Source of the DNA: SHZL01 sp031362985
GTDB lineage: Bacteria; Pseudomonadota; Gammaproteobacteria; Xanthomonadales; SZUA-36
DNA length: 64,000 bases
Assembly (NCBI GenBank): GCA_031362985.1
Contig: JANLTO010000025.1
Location: 1-64,000, forward strand
Direction: 5' to 3'
Both the position numbers and the translations under genes were made by a program. Positions 1 to 6,510 of this stretch are shown one piece after another; the first letter of the stretch is position 1; each line of letters begins with the position of its first letter. The notes beneath the pieces are model-generated. The model made no database searches and was not told the origin of the DNA. It saw only the letters and a program-made list of their open reading frames with translations.

Positions 1-318
1 TACCTGCCGGACATCAACGCCAGCAACATGCAACGCCGTCAGGGTGAGGAACGGGCTGCCATCAACGCGCCCATGCAGGGAACTGCTGCAGACATCATCA
101 AGCGCGCCATGATCACTGTCGATCACTGGCTGCAAAGTACGGATGCGCAGGCCAAGCTGGTCATGCAAGTGCACGATGAACTCGTCTTCGAGGTTCCCGC
201 AGAGCAACTGGACCGGCTCAAGGAAGGAGTGGTTGCACGCATGTCAGCCGCGGCAGATTTGCAGGTTCCGCTGGTGGTGGATACCGGGTTTGGGCCGGAT
301 TGGGATACTGCCCACTAA
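1..318 (+). CDS. polA: DNA polymerase I, C-terminal part (partial)
   Basis: This is the last 105 residues of family A DNA polymerase I, which fills gaps in repair and removes Okazaki primers. The window begins inside the gene. The polymerase-domain block NAPMQGTAADIIKRAM (O-helix side of the palm/fingers) and motif C, QVHDE with its catalytic Asp, are intact, and the protein ends in a normal GPDWDTAH-type tail. The last 78 bases (241-318) are repeated at 3475-3552 with 7 mismatches, nearly all at third codon positions, so the 3' end of this gene exists twice. The copy here is the expressed one because it is joined to the rest of the polymerase domain. The family assignment is certain. Confidence 0.97.
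   Translation, partial: YLPDINASNMQRRQGEERAAINAPMQGTAADIIKRAMITVDHWLQSTDAQAKLVMQVHDELVFEVPAEQLDRLKEGVVARMSAAADLQVPLVVDTGFGPDWDTAH
241..318 (+). repeat. polA 3'-end direct repeat, copy 1
   Basis: These 78 bases are the last 26 codons of polA including TAA. They match 3475-3552 at 71 of 78 positions. Six of the seven differences fall at the third base of a codon (including TAA/TAG) and one at a second base (Ala/Gly). The pattern means both copies evolved as functional coding sequence before coming together. It is the left boundary of the 3.2 kb insert. Confidence 0.85.
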
Positions 319-355
319 TCCGGCTGTAGCCATGCCCCTGAGGCCACTTGGGCGG

Positions 356-1141
356 CTACTCGGATTCAACACACCCGATCTGTTTTGAATAAGCCAGGCG
401 CACAATCGGAAACTGTCCGCTGTGGAATTCAGGGAGATCACTCCGGTAGGTAAAGGTGCCTTCAGTACACGAAGCCAGGTCAAGGCGTAACAGGCCCCAG
501 GGCTCGGCTTCCGCATCCACTTCACCGTTGGGCAAAAAGCCTGCGCTTCGATTTATATAGGTCTCGGCAACAACGGTACTACCGCCCTCTTGCAAGTCAC
601 CCACGCCATACACCCAAAGCTGATTGCCATCCGCATCGAAGGTGTTCCAGATTACCAGCGTGTTGTAATCGGTCTCCAGGACGGATATATAGCTGCCATC
701 GGCCGCCGGGTTGAAATACAGTCCGGTGATTCCGCCTTCAGACAGGCTTGCGGAGGGCGATGCCTCAACGACTGAAAAGAACTTGGTATCAGTCAGGTGG
801 CTGCCAAGTCCTCCGCCGTTTATGCGCAGCGCGACATGGTATTGGCCGGGGGCCAGAGGCCCGATTGTCGTTTCGAAGTCGGGAGCATCGGGGCTTTGCC
901 AGCACTCAAGGTTAGTCCCCGAAAGGTATTGCAGGGTTATTTGAATTCCGTTGTCTTCAGATGTCGGCGGCACAACTTGGAAATAGTTGTAGCACCTCGA
1001 GTTGGTAACCGAAATCGTGATCAGGTCATCAGAGTCGGGCAGTGCCGATTCGATAACGAGTTTCCGCTCGTCCTGGGCCCAAGTCAGTTCGCTTGCAAGC
1101 CCAAATACAAGGGCAATCAAGAGAAGCAGTTTAGTTTTCAT
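356..1141 (-). CDS. secreted protein of unknown function
   Basis: I do not recognise this family. The start chosen is ATG 1141 (MKTKLLLLIALVFGLA...), preceded by GGAGA at about 10 nt and giving a good Sec signal peptide ending near TWAQ; an in-frame start 33 nt upstream would spoil the signal. The mature part of about 240 residues is acidic and beta-rich, with several Cys (SRCYNYF, LECWQ, ASCTEG, IGCVE) that could form disulfides. The segment ITGLYFNPAADGSYISV followed by VIWNTFDADGNQLWVYG looks like a beta-sandwich or lectin-like repeat. It overlaps the end of the upstream gene by 11 nt, so the two are translationally coupled as the last members of a three-gene minus-strand operon. Confidence 0.7.
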   Translation of the reverse strand: MKTKLLLLIALVFGLASELTWAQDERKLVIESALPDSDDLITISVTNSRCYNYFQVVPPTSEDNGIQITLQYLSGTNLECWQSPDAPDFETTIGPLAPGQYHVALRINGGGLGSHLTDTKFFSVVEASPSASLSEGGITGLYFNPAADGSYISVLETDYNTLVIWNTFDADGNQLWVYGVGDLQEGGSTVVAETYINRSAGFLPNGEVDAEAEPWGLLRLDLASCTEGTFTYRSDLPEFHSGQFPIVRLAYSKQIGCVESE

Positions 1142-1508
1142 AGCCCATCTTTCTCCGCAGAATCCTCTGTGCATTCAACCTACCTTCTTGTTCATCATAC
1201 TCGGGAAACGAAATGAGATTCTCTCCCAGCCTATCGTCACCACACGCACCTGAGAGTTCGCAGCTCACTCCCAGGGCTTCCGCTATATCTTCCGCTGAAC
1301 GAATTAGCGAGTCGGGGTTCTGAACGTTCGGATCCAAACCACGCCTCGCCGCGATTACTTCGACAATCGCTTGCCTTAATTCCTCATCCAACTCGCGCCA
1401 GGCTTCAATTCCATCGTTGGGAGATTCTTGAGCGAAAACTGCAACTACGTCTGGCGACAGCACCGACGCAATAATGGCAATCAGCAACAGTTTTGAGAAT
1501 TTGTACAT
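1131..1508 (-). CDS. small secreted protein of unknown function
   Basis: A 125-residue protein, not recognised. It begins MYKFSKLLLIAIIASVL, a signal peptide with probable cleavage after VFAQ, and a GAGGAA ribosome site lies just before ATG 1508. The mature protein is mostly helical and acidic (WRELDEELRQAIVEVIAARR) with one Cys pair in SCELSGAC. It is the middle gene of a minus-strand operon; its last 11 nt overlap the next gene and it follows the 359-residue gene after 23 nt. All three products are exported and none has a recognised domain, which fits cargo of a horizontally acquired segment. Confidence 0.65.
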   Translation of the reverse strand: MYKFSKLLLIAIIASVLSPDVVAVFAQESPNDGIEAWRELDEELRQAIVEVIAARRGLDPNVQNPDSLIRSAEDIAEALGVSCELSGACGDDRLGENLISFPEYDEQEGRLNAQRILRRKMGYEN

Positions 1509-1531
1509 GACTTAGTTCCTCACACGTCAAA

Positions 1532-2611
1532 TTATTGCACCATCTTCATGTCGTGAACGGACGCCCAGATCGCGCCCCCGTCACCCGTCATTTCCACCGC
1601 CCAATGCACCCCGGTAATGCTGAGAACTTGAGTGGTTGGGATCACCACGTCCCATCCATTCTTGGTGCTGCTTCCAAGGCACCGAAATAGGGCGTGCAAA
1701 TCTATGTTGTAGGAAATCTGTTGGCCCAGTGTTGTAAGGGTGGGAATGTTAAAGCCGCAGTGAGCCAAAACATCGTCTGCATCGATAAATACCCACTCCG
1801 CCCCGGAATGATAAAAAGATTCCTGCATGGGCCAGTTCCAATACCAATTCTTCTCGAAACTGGCGGGGTCGGAATAATTAATGAGCCAGTGCGCTAAAGC
1901 GACCTGGATACCCCTCTTCTTGCCGCCCCATGATGTAATCGCCACAAGATTGAAGACTAGTGACGGGTTTTGAGTAATAGGGTGTTCCGCGGTTACAGGG
2001 AACTTCACCGGCAAATCGAGCGTGGTGCCCCACAGTTTCGCTTTGAATTGAACCTTTTTGTTTCCCGGCGCATAGTTAATGAAACCAGGAGTGAATGAGG
2101 CATTGCCACGATCGCGGTCCGCGCCGACTGACATGAAGGGCGTGGCGTCATACTTTGGGTTCGGAAAATTCCCATTCAGAACCAAATGAGCGCGATAGAA
2201 ATTTTCGCCTGCCGGAGTATCTTTGAAAGCGGTAAAGCCCATCAAGCCAAACCCTGGGGAAGACCGTGGGATTGATTGGTTCGGCGGACCAGGATTACCT
2301 GTGGTCATGCTTCCTACGTTGTAAGCCGGTTCGTTATTAAAGTTGAGAACCCAAAAGTTCGACTGGGGATAGCCTGTGACGTTTTGAGCAAACCAGTTGT
2401 TAGCGCTGAAGACAGTCGGAGTATTTCCACAAGGTGTCGGCGGAAACAGACAGGGATTTATGTAGGTGATGGGATTGGAGGACGTTCCTTCCGTTTGACT
2501 GTCGTAATCCGTTCGCGAAACCGCATTTACGAACCCTTGATCGAAAAACTGCGCAACTGCGGATTCTGAAAGAATTGCCAAAGCAAACAACAGCAGTCTT
2601 ATTACCTTCAT
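1532..2611 (-). CDS. secreted protein of unknown function, 359 aa
   Basis: Not recognised. ATG 2611 has a strong GGAGAGGG ribosome site. The N-terminus MKVIRLLLFALAILSESAVAQ is a clear signal peptide. The mature protein is rich in Asn, Pro and aromatic residues, with paired Cys (NPCLFPPTPCGNTP) and Trp-rich stretches (NWYWNWPMQESFYHSG), typical of an extracellular beta-structured protein. It is the first gene of the three-gene operon; upstream lies a long gene-free stretch. Its base composition looks more AT-rich than flanking polA or hemF, suggesting transfer. No catalytic motif was seen, so no function is proposed. Confidence 0.65.
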   Translation of the reverse strand: MKVIRLLLFALAILSESAVAQFFDQGFVNAVSRTDYDSQTEGTSSNPITYINPCLFPPTPCGNTPTVFSANNWFAQNVTGYPQSNFWVLNFNNEPAYNVGSMTTGNPGPPNQSIPRSSPGFGLMGFTAFKDTPAGENFYRAHLVLNGNFPNPKYDATPFMSVGADRDRGNASFTPGFINYAPGNKKVQFKAKLWGTTLDLPVKFPVTAEHPITQNPSLVFNLVAITSWGGKKRGIQVALAHWLINYSDPASFEKNWYWNWPMQESFYHSGAEWVFIDADDVLAHCGFNIPTLTTLGQQISYNIDLHALFRCLGSSTKNGWDVVIPTTQVLSITGVHWAVEMTGDGGAIWASVHDMKMVQ

Positions 2612-3474
2612 GTACCCTCTCCTTCACTTGTGGAAATTATGCAATCGCCCTTGGTGCTCTAATGAACTTAGGGTGTAACGACCCTCCCATTCCTCCCGTT
2701 TCTTTGAATGCCTTTACGTGAATTTACTAGAGACTACGTACCGCTCCGGGCTTGGAGCGACGTCCCCCGTATTTGGGTAGCAACAGCTTTTGGAGCCCAA
2801 TTACCTGACCAAGGAGATGGGAAGCACGGGGGTAAGCACAGGGGTAAGCACAGGCTAGAAGCACAGGGGTAGAAGCACTGGGTCGGACCAGGGCAACTGA
2901 TTGAATAGCAAAGTTCTGAACGCCTGAAACAGCGCTTTTCAATCGTTAAACCGGCCTTTTTTTGAAATTCCAGCGTGATCAGGGTAACTGCAGCGGCTTG
3001 GAACCATGATTTCGGCGAGATAAATGAGGCTTTAAGCAGGATATAGTGATGAAAATGTTCTGTTTATTCCTTAATACCAAAAAGATATGCCGGTCCAACC
3101 CACTCCCAGAGGGATCTTTACGTTACAAAGGATCCACGCATTCCCGCGGGAATTTTCTCTCGAAAGTACTTGAGGTATGGACGGTAAATTGCAACAGTTT
3201 AATGCCGCATTGATACTATATGCACCGCTATGATTGGCATGCGACCATCAAACGGTGCTCCAGGACGCGCACAATTCTGTGCCAGCCAATTCGTCCCGCC
3301 AGAGCCTCACGCCAGTCAGCTTTTCGAACCACAAATTGGCCGCCCCGATCCAAACGCATTTGAAGCTTTTCACTTTCCAGAGCGGATACCAGGAGCAGGG
3401 TCGGATAGACTTTTACTCCAACCCGATCCACTCTGTTGTCTCTATTGATGAAATGATTTTCGAGGATGGTGCGG
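2612..3474. other. gene-free stretch inside the polA-flanked insert
   Basis: About 860 bases with no convincing gene. The left part should hold the promoter of the three-gene minus-strand operon. A short imperfect tandem array lies at 2823-2885. From about 3190 to 3470 short open frames exist on both strands, none with a ribosome site, a recognisable domain or clear coding character; a decayed gene is possible. The right end abuts the second polA 3'-end copy. Confidence 0.5.
2823..2885 (+). repeat. imperfect tandem repeat, unit about AGCACAGGGGTA
   Basis: Five consecutive copies start with AGCAC: AGCACGGGGGTA, AGCACAGGGGTA, then variants of 13-14 bases with an extra GA, ending AGCACTGGGTCGG. 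The array lies in the gene-free part of the insert upstream of the secreted-protein operon. Its function is unknown. Confidence 0.6.
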
Positions 3475-3552
3475 ATGTCAGGCGCGGCAGATTTGCAGGT
3501 TCCGCTGGTGGTTGATACCGGGTTTGGTCCGGACTGGGATACCGCTCACTAG
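3475..3552 (+). repeat. polA 3'-end direct repeat, copy 2 (orphan remnant)
   Basis: A stand-alone copy of the last 26 polA codons including a TAG stop, separated from polA by 3.2 kb. Upstream the reading frame runs into a TGA at 3454-3456, so it is not part of a gene now. It lies directly before the SGNH hydrolase gene, the likely original neighbour of polA, so this copy probably marks the ancestral gene end displaced by the insert. Confidence 0.8.
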
Positions 3553-3553
3553 G

Positions 3554-4339
3554 GTGGACCAGAACATTTCGGTAGCAGCGCACCTCTTGCAGTGCACCCG
3601 CAGCATTGTGTTCTGGTTGCTCTTGCCCGTTTGCGTTGTGCAGGGTTTGTGGTTGCGCCGCCAGGCCCTGCGGTTACCAGCACCTCCCGGTGCCACTCAA
3701 GGGCAATGTGGTGCAGGATCTGGTGTGCTGACCGTGCTTGCTGCCGGTGACTCCATCATTGCCGGTATCGGCGCCGAACATCAGCTGCAGGCACTGCCAG
3801 CACAATTTGCCAGGGCGCTTGCCACGGCCTCGGGGTGCCGCGTGAACTGGTGCAGTGAGGGAGTGAATGGCGCAGACCTCAGCAGCCTCTTGGCACGCCT
3901 CAAGGCTCTGCAGCCGGAACAGCCGCCTGATCTCATCCTGCTATCCATAGGAGTCAATGATGTAACGGGTTTGACCTCAGCCCGGCAGTGGCGGCGGGGT
4001 CTGGCCGCATTGATTGCAACGATTCGTTTGAAGTGGCCACATGCACTGCTGGTGTTTACCGGCTTGCCGCCCATGGACAAGTTTCCCCTGCCACCGCAAC
4101 CGCTGCGCAAGGCCCTGGGACTGCGCGCCCGCTTACTCGACCAAATTGCTGCGCAGATGCTGGCGACGCAGCACTGGATGATGCACATCGCAACCGCCAT
4201 CAATCCACAGAAACACGGTTTCTGCGCTGACGGGTTTCATCCATCAGGCCCGAGCTACGCGATTTGGGCAGCTGCATTGGTGCAGCGTTTGCCGGGCTAT
4301 AATGAGCCAGGCACCCCGCAGGGAAAAACACCAGCATGA
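3554..4339 (+). CDS. SGNH/GDSL-family lipase/esterase, membrane-anchored
   Basis: An SGNH hydrolase, a serine esterase family acting on acyl or acetyl esters. Block I is AAGDSIIAG (Ser near residue 67), block II has SEGVNG, block III GVND (Asn near 135) and block V DGFHPSG, giving the Asp-His pair near 226 and 229, so all four catalytic elements are present. A hydrophobic helix (VFWLLLPVCVVQGLWL) at the N-terminus should export or anchor it in the inner membrane. The start is uncertain: ATG 3512 lies inside the polA repeat, so GTG 3554 or GTG 3608 is more likely. The stop overlaps the next start as ATGA, so the pair is an operon. Substrate unknown. Confidence 0.8.
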   Translation: MDQNISVAAHLLQCTRSIVFWLLLPVCVVQGLWLRRQALRLPAPPGATQGQCGAGSGVLTVLAAGDSIIAGIGAEHQLQALPAQFARALATASGCRVNWCSEGVNGADLSSLLARLKALQPEQPPDLILLSIGVNDVTGLTSARQWRRGLAALIATIRLKWPHALLVFTGLPPMDKFPLPPQPLRKALGLRARLLDQIAAQMLATQHWMMHIATAINPQKHGFCADGFHPSGPSYAIWAAALVQRLPGYNEPGTPQGKTPA

Positions 4340-4806
4340 ATACACCCAGCAAGAACTCCACACCTTCTACTACCGATGTCTCTTCTCCCGGCCACATCAT
4401 CAAGGCCATGTACCGCCTTATTTCTGGCCCCAGGGGCGGGCGCGACTGGGATAGCATCCGCGGCTTATACCTGCCGGGTGCGAGACTTATACCCACGGGC
4501 ATGCGGGCCAACGGTGAACATGGATTGCATTTGTTGGATATCGAAGGCTGGATAGCGGGCGCCAAGCCTTTGTTTGAAGGCAAGGATTTTTACGAGGTGG
4601 AAGTGGCGCGCCGCATGGATGTGTTCGGCAAGATTGCCCAGGCGTTCAGCACCTATGAGTGCCGCTGGGAAGAAGCAGGCCCGGCTTTCATGACGGGCGT
4701 CAACAGCATGCAGTTACTGCAAAAAGACGGTCGCTGGTGGATAGTCAACGTGTTTTGGGACAATGAAACCCCGGACAACCTGATCCCAGCAGCCTACCGG
4801 CCCTGA
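4336..4806 (+). CDS. SnoaL/NTF2-like domain protein
   Basis: A 156-residue cytoplasmic protein. The pattern is that of NTF2-like folds: an N-terminal helix (IIKAMYRLISG), an aromatic-lined pocket and beta strands ending in a typical SMQLLQKDGRWWIVNVFWDNE closing segment. Families of this type hydrolyse or bind small molecules or act as accessory proteins; which applies here cannot be told. It is coupled to the SGNH hydrolase by an ATGA overlap, so the two may act on the same pathway. Its 3' end overlaps hemF, transcribed convergently, by 13 nt. Confidence 0.7.
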   Translation: MNTPSKNSTPSTTDVSSPGHIIKAMYRLISGPRGGRDWDSIRGLYLPGARLIPTGMRANGEHGLHLLDIEGWIAGAKPLFEGKDFYEVEVARRMDVFGKIAQAFSTYECRWEEAGPAFMTGVNSMQLLQKDGRWWIVNVFWDNETPDNLIPAAYRP

Positions 4807-5750
4807 ATCCCCAGCCAGTCCCGCGGCTTGAGGAAGTCCCGGTACAAGGCTTCTTCCGCACTGCCTGCCTGCGGCTTCCAATCGTATTCCCAGCGCACCA
4901 GTGGTGGCAGGGACATGAGGATGGATTCCGTGCGGCCACCAGTTTGCAGCCCGAACAGGGTACCGCGGTCATAGACCAGGTTGAACTCAACATAGCGTCC
5001 GCGCCGGTACAACTGGAACTGACGTTGCTCCTCAGTCCAGGCAGTGTTTTTGCGCCGCTGCACTATGGGCAGATAGGCAGGCAGAAATGAACTGCCAACG
5101 GCTTGCAGGAATTCAAAACAGCGCTCAAAACCCCATTCGCTGAGGTCGTCAAAAAACAACCCGCCAATGCCGCGGGTTTCCTGGCGATGCCTGAGGAAAA
5201 AGTACCGGTCGCACCAGTCCTTGTAGCGCGGATAAACCTCTTCGCCAAAAGGCGCACAGGCTGCTTGTGCCGTGGTGTGCCAGTGGATGACGTCTTCGAG
5301 TACCGGGTAATAAGGCGTGAGGTCATACCCGCCACCAAACCACCATACCTCGGGTTCGCCGGCTTTTTCGGCCACCAGCAGGCGGACATTGGCATGGCAA
5401 GTGGGGACATGCGGGTTACGCGGGTGGATGACCAGGGAAACTCCCAATGCCTGGAAGCTGCGACCGGAAAGCTCTGGCCTCGAGGCGGTGGCGGATGCAG
5501 GCAGGTTCGTGCCGCTGACCTGCGAAAAATTCACGCCCGCCTGTTCAAATACGCGTCCTGCGCGCAGCACACAGCTTTGTCCTCCGCCTCCGGCGAGCGT
5601 GCCGGGTGCGAGTTCGCCAGCCTCCCTTTCCCAGAGGTCGATGTGGAATCGGGCCTCGCCATCCTCCTGTTCAATGGATGAACAGATGGATTGCTGCAAA
5701 CCCAGAAGGTATTCCTTGACCCGTTCTATGCTGACTTCGTGGGTTCCCAT
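4794..5750 (-). CDS. hemF: oxygen-dependent coproporphyrinogen III oxidase
   Basis: HemF converts coproporphyrinogen III to protoporphyrinogen IX by two O2-dependent oxidative decarboxylations in cytoplasmic heme synthesis. Family hallmarks are intact: HPRNPHVPTCHANVR, WWFGGGYDLTPYY, the RGIGGLFFDDL block and the C-terminal block GRYVEFNLVYDRGTLFGLQ followed by GGRTESILMSLPP. Length (318 residues from ATG 5750) is a little above the E. coli protein (299). A TTG four codons upstream is also open but less likely. No partner gene of heme synthesis adjoins; tsaC follows upstream after about 170 nt. Presence of HemF indicates aerobic heme synthesis. Confidence 0.95.
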   Translation of the reverse strand: MGTHEVSIERVKEYLLGLQQSICSSIEQEDGEARFHIDLWEREAGELAPGTLAGGGGQSCVLRAGRVFEQAGVNFSQVSGTNLPASATASRPELSGRSFQALGVSLVIHPRNPHVPTCHANVRLLVAEKAGEPEVWWFGGGYDLTPYYPVLEDVIHWHTTAQAACAPFGEEVYPRYKDWCDRYFFLRHRQETRGIGGLFFDDLSEWGFERCFEFLQAVGSSFLPAYLPIVQRRKNTAWTEEQRQFQLYRRGRYVEFNLVYDRGTLFGLQTGGRTESILMSLPPLVRWEYDWKPQAGSAEEALYRDFLKPRDWLGIQGR

Positions 5751-5919
5751 GCTAGTGACCAATAGCTAAAGAAGCGGAAGAGGGTCTGCGAAGGAACGGT
5801 GGTGTAAGACGCCGGTCTGGAGCGAGGTCGACAGCAAAAGTTAGCGGCCGGGTGAAGACCAAAGGAAACGCCGCCAGGCCGAACAAGATACTTGCGATTT
5901 CTCGGTTACAGGTCACGTG

Positions 5920-6492
5920 TTATGCCGCCCGGATGACCGCGCCGCTGACAAGGTCCCGGATCTCACTGGGCTTGTGTTGCTTGCCAAGCTCCCCTTCCAC
6001 GGTGCCGTCGATGGTGTCAGCAAAGTATAGCGTCACCTGCGCGGCGCTGGTTGCCGGTGGTGAGGCATGTGGATTTGCACTGGTCGAGACAATTGCACCG
6101 GCAAAGCGGGCACACAATGCACGACAGGTTTCGTGAGCGCTCACACGTAAGGCAATGGTCGGATGCGTTCCGGCCAGCCAGTCGGGCACCGAGTCCGCGC
6201 GGGGAAACAACCAGGTCACGGGCCCCGGCCAGGTTGCGAGGGTCTTTTTTAATTGCACCGGATCGACCGGAGCCACAAACGGTCTGAAGCGTTCCCAGCA
6301 ATCGGCGATCAGGATCAGTCCTGCATCGGCACTGCGTTGCTTCAGTTGCAGAATCCTGCGCACCGCCGCTTCGCTGGCCGGGTCACAGCCCAGCCCGAAT
6401 ACGGCCTCGGTTGGGTAGGCAATGACTTTGCCCGCAGTGAGATACTCTGCAGCTTGCGTAACCGTCAACACGGCATTTGCCCCATGGGTCAC
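5920..6492 (-). CDS. tsaC: L-threonylcarbamoyladenylate synthase
   Basis: TsaC (YrdC/RimN) makes threonylcarbamoyl-AMP from Thr, bicarbonate and ATP for the t6A37 modification of ANN-decoding tRNAs. The protein has 190 residues, the usual size of the short TsaC form without a Sua5 domain. Seen motifs are GKVIAYPTEAVFGLGCDP, KQR followed by GLILIA, PGPVTWLFP, IALRVSAHE and IVSTSANPHASPPATSA, the last forming the nucleotide site. It lies 18 nt downstream of topA on the same strand, the arrangement found in many gammaproteobacteria, and probably belongs to the topA-smg-dprA transcript. Confidence 0.95.
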   Translation of the reverse strand: MTHGANAVLTVTQAAEYLTAGKVIAYPTEAVFGLGCDPASEAAVRRILQLKQRSADAGLILIADCWERFRPFVAPVDPVQLKKTLATWPGPVTWLFPRADSVPDWLAGTHPTIALRVSAHETCRALCARFAGAIVSTSANPHASPPATSAAQVTLYFADTIDGTVEGELGKQHKPSEIRDLVSGAVIRAA

Positions 6493-6510
6493 AGCCCGCT
6501 TCCCCGGGAA

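Noticed and set aside
3234..3515. 93-aa open frame before the second polA copy
   Set aside because: It has no ribosome site, crosses into the polA remnant in another frame and matches nothing recognisable; a decayed gene cannot be excluded.
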